DNA from: Clostridium sp. AM22-11AC | GTDB taxonomy: Bacteria > Bacillota > Clostridia > Lachnospirales > Lachnospiraceae | Reading direction: 5' to 3' | Assembly: GCF_003473545.1 (NCBI RefSeq) | Contig: NZ_QUCM01000007.1 | Coordinates: 60,322-124,321, forward strand | Length of the DNA stretch: 64,000 nucleotides | Part shown: piece by piece, positions 8,161 through 14,843 of the stretch | How positions within the stretch are numbered: the stretch's first letter is position 1 | Layout: each line of letters begins with the position of its first letter | Notes under the pieces: model-generated | Told to the model about the DNA's origin: nothing | What the model saw: the letters and a program-made list of their open reading frames with translations, nothing else | Databases searched by the model: none | Translations under genes and position numbers: made by a program

Positions 8161-8831
8161 AGGCTGTCTCCTTCCTCAAATGTGTAGTCTGCCGGGTTAT
8201 ACTTCGGCTTTTCTCTCTTTGCCCAGCTCCGGATTGTGGCAAGGTGATTTTTGTAGCTCCTGCCGGTGGAAGCCATATACTCAGAGAGCCGTTCCACCCG
8301 CATCTGATAATCTCCTGGGAACTCCTGCCGGAGCTTGCCGTATTCCGTGTCAGAGAGAAGGACATTTTCGTATGAGCCATACCGGTGCTGGATTTCCTTC
8401 TTCTCTCTTTTATTGATTGTTTCAGTACTTGTTCTATTAGTACTTAATTGCGCGGGATTTTCCGTAACCGGTGTGTCCGTATCCGGATTTACCGTATACG
8501 GCTTTTCCGTACACGGTGATTCCGAACACGGCTTTTTCCTTGGCATCTCATAGATCACATACTCCGCTCTGCCCATCCGACCGTTACTCTCACGCTGCTG
8601 GTTCCTTTCCAGATATCCAAGACGTTCCAGTTCTTTCAGAGCTGTAAGCACCCCATCTACGCCATCCGGTGTAATCGAAGATAATCCCCGTACCGAATAG
8701 TTCCATGTGTCCGGTAAACTAAGCAGCATAGAGAGAAGTCCTTTTCCTTTCAGGCTGAGACCCTGATCCCGCAGGTGGTAATTGCACATCGTTGTGTAAT
8801 TGCTGTTTTTCTCAACCCTGAATACCGGCAT
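8157..8831 (-). CDS. RepA_N-like replication initiator protein
   Basis: From the chosen ATG the protein is 224 aa and starts MPVFRVEKNSNYTTM. An in-frame ATG four codons upstream (8843) lacks spacing for a ribosome-binding site, while 8831 has AAGGA 11 nt upstream. Residues 1 to about 95 form a winged-helix domain (YHLRDQGLSLKGKGLLSMLL, GVLTALKELERLGYLER) like RepA_N initiators of Gram-positive plasmids and ICEs. A Pro-rich linker of five-residue repeats follows, then a basic C-terminal domain (MRVERLSEYMASTGRSYKNH). The gene overlaps the 55-aa ORF upstream and dnaC downstream. Confidence 0.8.
   Translation of the reverse strand: MPVFRVEKNSNYTTMCNYHLRDQGLSLKGKGLLSMLLSLPDTWNYSVRGLSSITPDGVDGVLTALKELERLGYLERNQQRESNGRMGRAEYVIYEMPRKKPCSESPCTEKPYTVNPDTDTPVTENPAQLSTNRTSTETINKREKKEIQHRYGSYENVLLSDTEYGKLRQEFPGDYQMRVERLSEYMASTGRSYKNHLATIRSWAKREKPKYNPADYTFEEGDSL
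8462..8531. repeat. five 15-bp iteron-like tandem repeats inside the RepA-like gene
   Basis: Exact 15-bp period: CCGTAACCGG at 8462, CCGTATCCGG at 8477, CCGTATACGG at 8492 (a perfect palindrome), CCGTACACGG at 8507 and CCGAACACGG at 8522. In the protein they encode a linker of P-x-T/S-x-x pentapeptides (PCSES PCTEK PYTVN PDTDT). RepA_N plasmids keep their origin as repeats inside the rep gene, so these are candidate initiator-binding sites. A purely protein-level linker expansion is the alternative. Confidence 0.65.
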
Positions 8832-8979
8832 GGTGCTCACCATCCTTTTTCGCAGGCTCCGTTTTTTTCTTCGGACATTTGCGCGAACGATCTTCGCTGT
8901 CCTCCCGTCGATGGTATTTGCCGGTATCCTGCATCATGCGTTCAAACGCCTGAAGGCGTCCCTCTGTAAAAAGCGTCAT
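8812..8979 (-). CDS. 55-aa charged small protein, unknown
   Basis: MTLFTEGRLQAFERMMQDTG followed by a very basic tail (RREDSEDRSRKCPKKK). The ATG overlaps the stop codon of the antirepressor gene as ATGA, and its 3' end overlaps the RepA-like start. An ATG five codons further upstream is less likely because it lies well inside the upstream gene. The arrangement implies coupled translation within the replication operon. Function unknown. Confidence 0.6.
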   Translation of the reverse strand: MTLFTEGRLQAFERMMQDTGKYHRREDSEDRSRKCPKKKTEPAKKDGEHHAGIQG

Positions 8980-9806
8980 TCGATCACACCCCATTTCTTA
9001 AACAACTTGAAGAGATGATTCTTTCCCTTGCAGGTCACTCTCGTCTGCTGCACCAGTTTTCCGCTTCTGCCGTAGCAATCCCGGACAATAAAATAGCCCC
9101 TTGCAGATTTGTCTGCAAAAGGCATCAGCCAGCCGCTTGGACTGCGGTACAGATAGCGGTGATCCAGTAAGAGAGCTACTGCCGTCTTCTCTGGGATTCC
9201 GATTTCCTTACAGAAATTCCGGATGCAGGTGCAATCTTCCGAATTTACAAAGGTGTCGAAGTAGTCTGCCTTGGGCTGTGCCGCATCCAGCTGTTTGCGG
9301 ATACCCTCAAGCTGCTCTCTCTCGGCTACAAGCTCCTGTGCCAGTGTGTAGATGACCTCCGGATGCTGAATCACCTGATCCAAAATGGAATCGCTCATAT
9401 ACACACCATGCTTGCGAATGGACGGGAGAACTTCATCAAACACCCAGTGTTCAAATCGTTCTGCCGATGGCAGCTTGCTGTGAACGATCAGCCGGTAAAC
9501 ATCGCCTTCTGTGATAAAGGAGATTTCAACGACCTGCTCTCCAGCATCTCCATACTGATTCACCTTCTGAACGACCCCCTCGCGTTTCGTTAGGGGGCCT
9601 CTGCAATGGCGTTTCACTGCGGCGTAGGGATTCACATACCCCAACGCTTTCGCCACATCGCTTGCACAGAAGAAGGTCTTGCCCGCCTCTTGCAACACGC
9701 GGATCGAACCAAACTCCTGGTTCTCAAACACCTCCATCATCTGCCTTGACTGTCCGCCATGACTGCCCACATCGGTGTCATGGGTCTTCTGATTGAAATC
9801 CGTCAT
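8976..9806 (-). CDS. BRO-N / phage antirepressor-like protein
   Basis: A 276-aa protein. Residues about 24-130 form a BRO-N domain (FGSIRVLQEAGKTFFCASDV, AKALGYVNPYAAVKRHC, FITEGDVYRLIVHSKLPSAE, WVFDEVLPSIRKHG). The C-terminal part resembles antirepressor KilAC-type domains (YLYRSPSGWLMPF). Such proteins are prophage and ICE regulators. It is the first gene of the element's operon and the ATG has GGAGG 8 nt upstream. A terminator-like hairpin lies in its leader, suggesting control by attenuation. Confidence 0.85.
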   Translation of the reverse strand: MTDFNQKTHDTDVGSHGGQSRQMMEVFENQEFGSIRVLQEAGKTFFCASDVAKALGYVNPYAAVKRHCRGPLTKREGVVQKVNQYGDAGEQVVEISFITEGDVYRLIVHSKLPSAERFEHWVFDEVLPSIRKHGVYMSDSILDQVIQHPEVIYTLAQELVAEREQLEGIRKQLDAAQPKADYFDTFVNSEDCTCIRNFCKEIGIPEKTAVALLLDHRYLYRSPSGWLMPFADKSARGYFIVRDCYGRSGKLVQQTRVTCKGKNHLFKLFKKWGVIE

Positions 9807-9850
9807 ACCTGTTACCTCCTGCTCAAATTTGTCTCGCCGGATTTCGGGCG

Positions 9851-9909
9851 AAAAAAATAGAGCCTCGACCCATTCTCGTTTTCAAAGAATGAGCCAAGGC
9901 TCTATGTAA
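9851..9909 (-). terminator. terminator/attenuator hairpin upstream of the ICE operon
   Basis: On the minus strand, TTACATAGAGCC pairs with GGCTCTAT, extended imperfectly by GAATG/CATTC-type pairs, followed by seven T's. It stands between rpsI and the antirepressor gene, so it either stops chromosomal read-through or works as an attenuator in the operon leader. It shares the TTACATAG-stem-CTAT layout with the hairpins at 2370 and 2763. The stretch 9914-10053 between this hairpin and the repeats holds no gene that I can support. Confidence 0.65.
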
Positions 9910-10053
9910 CAGGATACCTGATATTAAATTTTTGCAGAATTTGTCAGAACTCGCCAAACGAACCTGACACTGTTTTTCATTCCGTTTCAGCCGGATTTTT
10001 GCCGAAAATCTGTCAAGGATATGGGGCTAATTTCCCCTCCAAAATGGCCTTCT

Positions 10054-10124
10054 GTAAACCCATTTTCCCACCCATTAGGCTCAAAAATAGGCCGTAAACC
10101 CATGGTAAACCCATCAAAATGGGT
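10054..10124. repeat. three GTAAACCCAT repeats near the ICE end
   Basis: GTAAACCCAT occurs at 10054-10063, 10094-10103 and 10105-10114, and an inverted partial copy (AAAATGGGTTA) at 10117-10127. They lie between the rpsI terminator and the operon leader, that is, at the element's end. Clustered short direct repeats at ICE ends are often arm-type binding sites for the tyrosine integrase or excisionase; that role is inferred. No coding sequence is seen from 9914 to 10183. Confidence 0.5.
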
Positions 10125-10183
10125 TAATTTGAAGTCAAATTTCCTCAAATTTCACCATCGGAATCAGGCGATTTCAGGCATAG

Positions 10184-10219
10184 AAAAAGCCCGGAAAATG
10201 GCGTATTTCCGGGCTTTTT
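10184..10219 (-). terminator. terminator of rplM-rpsI (near-symmetric)
   Basis: AAAAAGCCCGGAAA pairs perfectly with TTTCCGGGCTTTTT around an 8-nt loop, 21 nt after the rpsI stop codon. T-runs on both strands make it potentially bidirectional, insulating the ribosomal operon from the inserted element. Confidence 0.9.
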
Positions 10220-10239
10220 TAGCATTATTAAGCTGTAGA

Positions 10240-10632
10240 TTATCGCTTGCTGAACTGCGGAGCGCGACGAGCGGCTTTGAGGCCGTACTTCTTTCTTTCC
10301 TTCATTCTTGGGTCTCTGGTTAAGAAACCTGCTTTCTTCAGAACTGGTCTGTAATCAGCGTCTGCCTGAAGAAGTGCTCTGGAGATACCGTGACGGATTG
10401 CACCAGCCTGTCCTGTTGTGCCGCCGCCGCGAACGTTTACTAATACATCGAACTTGTCAACTGTCTCAGTTGCAACTAATGGCTGACGAACGATCAGCTT
10501 TAAAGTTTCAAGACCAAGATATTCATCGATGTCTCTCTTGTTGATGGTGATATTACCTGTACCTGGTACTAAATATACTCTGGCGATAGATTTTTTTCTT
10601 CTGCCTGTTCCGTAAAATTTTGCGCTAGCCAT
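10240..10632 (-). CDS. rpsI: 30S ribosomal protein S9
   Basis: A 130-aa protein of normal length starting [19 protein letters not shown] and ending with the conserved basic tail [12 protein letters not shown], whose last Arg reaches the P-site tRNA. It follows rplM by 24 nt in the usual order. The 3' end is intact although a conjugative element lies directly downstream; rpsI is a known ICE target gene. Confidence 0.98.
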   Translation of the reverse strand: MASAKFYGTGRRKKSIARVYLVPGTGNITINKRDIDEYLGLETLKLIVRQPLVATETVDKFDVLVNVRGGGTTGQAGAIRHGISRALLQADADYRPVLKKAGFLTRDPRMKERKKYGLKAARRAPQFSKR

Positions 10633-10656
10633 GATACTTTCTTCCTCCGATCCTCA

Positions 10657-11085
10657 TTAAAATGTTAAAACTTCTGGTTTCTGTGCTGCCTGCTCATGCT
10701 CTGGGCCTGCATATACATGAAGCTTTGTAAACATGCTTCTTCCCAGAGGTCCCTTTGGAAGCATACCCTTAACTGCTAACTCAACAACCTTCTCAGGCTT
10801 CTTAGCCATCATTTCACGCAGAGTGGTTTCTCTCATGCCACCTACGTAATCAGAGTGGTTGTAATATACTTTCTGATCTAACTTCTTGCCGGTAACTTTT
10901 ACCTTATCAGCATTAACTACGATTACATAATCACCACAGTCAATGTGTGGGGTAAAGATTGGCTTATTCTTTCCTCTTAAAACTTTAGCTACCTCAGATG
11001 ATAAACGTCCTAATGTATAACCTGTAGCATCAACTACGTACCATTTTCTCTCAATTGTCGCTGGACTAGCCATAAAACTCTTCAT
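10657..11085 (-). CDS. rplM: 50S ribosomal protein L13
   Basis: A 142-aa protein with the conserved [20 protein letters not shown] opening and YNHSDYVGG motif. It is an early assembly protein of the large subunit. First gene of the rplM-rpsI operon behind a long structured leader. The ATG ([15 protein letters not shown]) has AGGAGG; an internal Met at residue 5 is also possible. Confidence 0.98.
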   Translation of the reverse strand: MKSFMASPATIERKWYVVDATGYTLGRLSSEVAKVLRGKNKPIFTPHIDCGDYVIVVNADKVKVTGKKLDQKVYYNHSDYVGGMRETTLREMMAKKPEKVVELAVKGMLPKGPLGRSMFTKLHVYAGPEHEQAAQKPEVLTF

Positions 11086-11118
11086 TGGTTAACCTCCTGT
11101 TAATTTCAACCTAAATTA

Positions 11119-11206
11119 CATCTTTTCAGATGATCGCTATATGTGATAAATATTGGGAAGTATTTATCAATGAAATGCTCCGCTCCGGGGCTTTGGATGA
11201 GCATTT
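11119..11206 (-). promoter_or_regulatory. structured leader of rplM (L13-leader-like)
   Basis: Between promoter and rplM the transcript forms three potential hairpins: AAATGCTC with GAGCATTT (11173-11206), GATAAATA with TATTTATC (11145-11168) and CATCT with AGATG (11119-11132). A leader where L13 represses its own operon is known in Firmicutes, and this is a fitting candidate, though I did not match a consensus. Confidence 0.55.
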
Positions 11207-11228
11207 ACTCTCAACGTCACAGTTTCTT

Positions 11229-11257
11229 ATTATATAATATCTGTTTTGCCATGTCAA
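11229..11257 (-). promoter_or_regulatory. sigma-A promoter of rplM-rpsI
   Basis: Perfect consensus on the minus strand: TTGACA (11257-11252), 17-nt spacer, TATAAT (11234-11229). It gives a leader of roughly 135 nt before rplM. Confidence 0.9.
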
Positions 11258-11304
11258 GCCATTTTCTTGGCTAAATCCTTATATTTTCAAGGATTTTTCC
11301 ATTT

Positions 11305-12051
11305 TTAATCCTGATATTCCATTCCCACTAACATCAGACCTTTTGCAGGCGCTGTTGGACCTGCCGCCGCCCGGTCACAGGCTGCAAGGATATCCGGCAT
11401 TTCCTCCGGTTTTCTCTGGCCCATTCCCACTGCCATAAGGGTTCCTGCAAGGATGCGGACCATATTATAAAGGAAGCCGTTTCCCCGTACCCGTATGGTG
11501 ATCACATCATTACTGTCTTTTTCTATATCAATACTGTATACAGTACGCACAGTATCTAATACCTGGGTACGAACATTGCAGAAACTTTTATAATCATGTT
11601 CTCCTGTCAGCAGTTTGGCAGCCTGGCGCATCTGATCCAGGTCTAAGTCAAAATGGCAGAAATGGGTGTACAGACGCAGGGACGGTACTTCCATCTTGCG
11701 GTTTAATATTTTATATTCATACGTTTTGGTGCAGTGATGTTTTCTCGGATGCCAGTCCGGCTCCACTTCCATAGATGACTGAATGCGGATGTCTTCCGGG
11801 AGCCGCTGGTTTAAAGCGAAACAGATCTTGTCCGCAGGCATACGATGTTCTGTGTCAAATACTGCCACATTTCCCATAGCATGAACGCCGGAGTCTGTGC
11901 GGCTGGCTCCGATCACTTCAATAGGTTCCCCTAAAAGTTCTGTCAGTTTTTCATTTAACACCTGCTCAATGGTCACTGCTCCCGGCTGTACCTGCCAGCC
12001 GTGATAGTTGGTCCCGTCATAGGCCACTCTCAGAAGGACCCTTTTTTTCAT
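11305..12051 (-). CDS. truA: tRNA pseudouridine synthase A
   Basis: A 248-aa protein converting uridines 38-40 of the tRNA anticodon arm to pseudouridine. The catalytic aspartate lies in GASRTDSGVHA (about residues 49-59), and the C-terminal RGNGFLYNMVRI motif is present. Length is normal. It follows ecfT as in many Firmicutes (ecfA1-ecfA2-ecfT-truA-rplM-rpsI). Confidence 0.97.
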   Translation of the reverse strand: MKKRVLLRVAYDGTNYHGWQVQPGAVTIEQVLNEKLTELLGEPIEVIGASRTDSGVHAMGNVAVFDTEHRMPADKICFALNQRLPEDIRIQSSMEVEPDWHPRKHHCTKTYEYKILNRKMEVPSLRLYTHFCHFDLDLDQMRQAAKLLTGEHDYKSFCNVRTQVLDTVRTVYSIDIEKDSNDVITIRVRGNGFLYNMVRILAGTLMAVGMGQRKPEEMPDILAACDRAAAGPTAPAKGLMLVGMEYQD

Positions 12052-12136
12052 GTTTCTTTTCTCCTTATACTTTCCTGCGTCCCATATATTTTACTGCTTA
12101 TACTGTTTCTTATCTTTTATTGTATACAGGATACAT

Positions 12137-12937
12137 TTACAGATAAACCCTGGAAGCAATGATCAGCACAAAATACAGTGCAAAGACCATATATGCCTCA
12201 TGGTCTTTCTGGCTGTACTGCAACGGTTTCATCTTGGTCCTTCCTTCGCCGCCGCGGTAACATCTTGCCTCCATTGCCATTGCCAGGTCTGTTGCTCTGC
12301 GGAAAGCAGAGATAAATAACGGTACTAACAGCGGGATCATGGCTTTTGCTTTCTGTACCAGATTTCCAGACTCAAAATCAGCGCCCCTTGCCATCTGGGC
12401 CTTCATGATCTTGTCTGTTTCCTCTACTAAAATAGGAATAAAACGCAGTGCAATAGACATCATCATAGAGATCTCATGTACCGGTACATGGAACCGCTTT
12501 AAAAATCCCAATCCCTTTTCCAGACCATCTGTCAGCTGGTTCGGAGTGGTAGTCAATGTCATAAGGGAAGAACCTACTACCAGGTAGATCAGGCGCACTG
12601 CCATAAAACCTGCAAGGCGGATTCCTTCCCAGGTGATCTTAAAGATCCAGAAACGTACCAGTTCGCGTCCCGGTGTAAGGAACAGATTAAAACTGACACT
12701 GATCAGTAATAAGATCACAATGGCTTTTAATCCCTTTAAGATAAAACGCACCGGAACTTTTGTCAGTACGATCACAGCAGCCAGTGCTATGGTCCCTAAT
12801 AAATATCCCCATATATTATTTGCCACAAAAAGGGACAGGATAAACACCATTGTCCCAAAAAGTTTGGTTCTTGGATCCAGACGATGGATCAGGGAATCCA
12901 CCGGATAATATTGTCCTAATGTTATATCTCTCAGCAT
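12137..12937 (-). CDS. ecfT: ECF transporter transmembrane component EcfT
   Basis: A 266-aa integral membrane protein with about five hydrophobic segments in the first 120 residues and near the C-terminus. The cytoplasmic coupling region carries two Ala-Arg-Gly/Arg-type motifs (MARGADFESG and MEARCYRGG). It links the two ATPases to exchangeable substrate-binding S components for vitamin or metal uptake. It starts 2 nt after the ecfA2 stop, in the same operon. Confidence 0.95.
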   Translation of the reverse strand: MLRDITLGQYYPVDSLIHRLDPRTKLFGTMVFILSLFVANNIWGYLLGTIALAAVIVLTKVPVRFILKGLKAIVILLLISVSFNLFLTPGRELVRFWIFKITWEGIRLAGFMAVRLIYLVVGSSLMTLTTTPNQLTDGLEKGLGFLKRFHVPVHEISMMMSIALRFIPILVEETDKIMKAQMARGADFESGNLVQKAKAMIPLLVPLFISAFRRATDLAMAMEARCYRGGEGRTKMKPLQYSQKDHEAYMVFALYFVLIIASRVYL

Positions 12938-12939
12938 TT

Positions 12940-13806
12940 TTATACCTGCCGCTTTCTCTTTTTATCCCACAATGCCAGGATCGCCTCTTTTGCTTCTGCC
13001 ACTGTAGTAATATCACTGTCAATATCCAGTCCTTTTTCTTTCAGATCATGGACCAGATAAGTTACCTGAGGCGCTGCCAGACCAATGGCTTCCAGTTCTT
13101 TATAATGGCGGAATACTTCTCTTGGAGTTCCGTCAAACACTTTCTGTCCATGGTTCATAACGATCAGTCTGCCTGCATATCTGGCAACATCTTCCATACT
13201 GTGGGATACCAGGATAATAGTCATCTTCCGCTCTGTATGCAGCTTTGAGATCTGGTCTAAGATCTCATCCCTTCCTCGCGGGTCAAGACCTGCTGTTGGT
13301 TCATCTAAGATCAGGACTTCCGGCTCCATTGCAAGCACACCTGCTATGGCAACTCTTCGCTTCTGACCACCGGACAGTTCAAATGGTGACTGGCTGTAAT
13401 AAGACTCACCCAGGCCTACCAGACTTAAAGCTTTTTTCGCCTTTTCCTTTGCTTCTTCTTCAGAAAATCCCTGGTTTTTCGGTCCGAAACATACATCTGT
13501 CAGTACATCGATCTCAAAAAGCTGGTGTTCCGGGTACTGAAATACCAGTCCTACCTTGGAACGAAGCTTTTTCATATCATATTTATCTTCGTAAATATTT
13601 TCTCCATTATAATACAAAGCGCCGGAGCTGGCCTTGATCAGTCCGTTTAAATGCTGGATCAATGTGGATTTTCCGGAACCGGTATGTCCGATAATGCCTA
13701 CAAACTCCCCGTCCTGGATCTCGAAATTCACATCAAAAAGGGCATGCTGCTCAAAGGCCGTACCATTTCCGTATACATAATTCAGATCAACTGCTTTTAT
13801 CGACAT
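12940..13806 (-). CDS. ecfA2: ECF transporter ATP-binding protein EcfA2
   Basis: A 288-aa ABC ATPase with Walker A GHTGSGKST at about residues 41-49, signature LSGGQKRR and Walker B VLILDEPTAGLDP. It forms a heterodimer with EcfA1 to energise group II ECF importers. It is separated from ecfA1 by 9 nt. Confidence 0.95.
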   Translation of the reverse strand: MSIKAVDLNYVYGNGTAFEQHALFDVNFEIQDGEFVGIIGHTGSGKSTLIQHLNGLIKASSGALYYNGENIYEDKYDMKKLRSKVGLVFQYPEHQLFEIDVLTDVCFGPKNQGFSEEEAKEKAKKALSLVGLGESYYSQSPFELSGGQKRRVAIAGVLAMEPEVLILDEPTAGLDPRGRDEILDQISKLHTERKMTIILVSHSMEDVARYAGRLIVMNHGQKVFDGTPREVFRHYKELEAIGLAAPQVTYLVHDLKEKGLDIDSDITTVAEAKEAILALWDKKRKRQV

Positions 13807-13815
13807 GTTATTCTC

Positions 13816-14679
13816 CTATTTTTCATCTGAAAGCAACGCTGTAAGCTGTTCTACCAGCTCCTGTCTGCTTAAGATCCCCTCTGTCAAAGGCATTCCTGCT
13901 TCTTTTAACTCAAATGCCAGTTCTGTTGCCTGAGGTACATCCAGTCCATGTTCCTTTAATTCCTTCACACGGGAAAAGATTTCTTTTGGTATTCCATCCA
14001 TGATCACTTTTCCGTCGTCCATAACGATCACACGGTCTGCATCAATGGCTTCTTCCATATAATGAGTAATAAGAAGGACTGTAATTCCTTCTTTTTTATT
14101 CAGTTCATGAACCGTGCGTATTACATCTTTTCGTCCATTTGGGTCCAACATGGCAGTAGGTTCATCTAAAATAATACACTGAGGACGCATGGCCATAACA
14201 CCGGCAATGGCAACTCTCTGTTTCTGACCGCCGGACAGCTTGTTGGGAGACTGTTTTCTGTATGCCGTCATCCCTACTGCTTTCAGGCTTTCATCTACCC
14301 GCTTCCAGATCTCTTTTGTTTCCACACCAATATTTTCCGGTCCGAAACCTACATCTTCTTCTACAATATTTCCAATGATCTGGTTATCCGGGTTCTGGAA
14401 CACCATTCCTGCTGTTTTGCGCACATCCCAGATGTGTTCTTCATCTTTGGTATCCATCTCACCCACCCATACAGTACCTTCTGTTGGAAGGAGAAGACCA
14501 TTGATGTGCTTTGCAAAAGTAGATTTTCCGGAACCATTATGTCCTAAAACTGCCACAAAACTTCCCTTTTCTATATCCAGGTCAACACCGTCTATGGCAC
14601 GCTTTACTTCTTCTATTTTCTCTTCTTCATCTCTTCTGATATATTCGTAGATCAGTCTGGCTGTTTTTATAATTCCCAT
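13816..14679 (-). CDS. ecfA1: ECF transporter ATP-binding protein EcfA1
   Basis: A 287-aa ABC ATPase with Walker [10 protein letters not shown], signature LSGGQKQR and Walker [14 protein letters not shown]. First gene of the ecfA1-ecfA2-ecfT-truA unit. In many Firmicutes it directly follows rplQ; here a secreted-protein gene lies between, and ecfA1 has its own strong promoter. Confidence 0.95.
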   Translation of the reverse strand: MGIIKTARLIYEYIRRDEEEKIEEVKRAIDGVDLDIEKGSFVAVLGHNGSGKSTFAKHINGLLLPTEGTVWVGEMDTKDEEHIWDVRKTAGMVFQNPDNQIIGNIVEEDVGFGPENIGVETKEIWKRVDESLKAVGMTAYRKQSPNKLSGGQKQRVAIAGVMAMRPQCIILDEPTAMLDPNGRKDVIRTVHELNKKEGITVLLITHYMEEAIDADRVIVMDDGKVIMDGIPKEIFSRVKELKEHGLDVPQATELAFELKEAGMPLTEGILSRQELVEQLTALLSDEK

Positions 14680-14755
14680 GACGTTCCTTTCAAAGTGATG
14701 TTGTTGATAAAAAAGTCAGCTGCTACGTGCCTTTGGCACTCCCACAGCTGTCACA

Positions 14756-14784
14756 ATTGTAGATGATATCATAGTATAAGTCAA
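14756..14784 (-). promoter_or_regulatory. sigma-A promoter of ecfA1
   Basis: TTGACT (14784-14779), 17-nt spacer, TACAAT (14761-14756) on the minus strand. The leader of about 70 nt contains AGCTGCTACGTGCC and a matching GGCAC...CAGCT region that may fold. Confidence 0.8.
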
Positions 14785-14785
14785 G

Positions 14786-14813
14786 AAAAAGCCACCTTTT
14801 CAGGCAGCTTTTT
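14786..14813 (-). terminator. terminator after the wall-binding protein gene
   Basis: AAAAAGC..CC pairs with GG..GCTTTTT around a short loop, 31 nt after the stop codon, ending in a T-run on the minus strand. It separates the secreted-protein gene from the ecf operon promoter directly next to it. Confidence 0.75.
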
Positions 14814-14843
14814 CGTATATACGTATGATTTATTTTTTATATT

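Larger units (their letters stand above)
1..10183. mobile_element. Tn1549/CTn-like integrative conjugative element (one end, incomplete)
   Basis: All genes here run leftward in the order known from Tn1549-like clostridial elements: antirepressor, RepA-like, DnaC-like, ParB, PcfB, TraG/VirD4, Maff2, VirB6-like, PrgI, VirB4. Base composition is visibly richer in G+C than the ribosomal region next to it. The element meets the chromosome just past the 3' end of rpsI, on the far side of the rpsI terminator. The exact att core cannot be seen because the other end lies outside the window. Relaxase, integrase and excisionase are not in the window and should lie to the left. The right limit given is the edge of the rpsI terminator and is an estimate. 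Confidence 0.85.

Noticed and set aside
9843-10183. A coding gene or integrase remnant between rpsI and the antirepressor.
   Set aside because: The plus-strand frame at 10021 runs through the terminator and into rpsI; no family features or ribosome-binding site.
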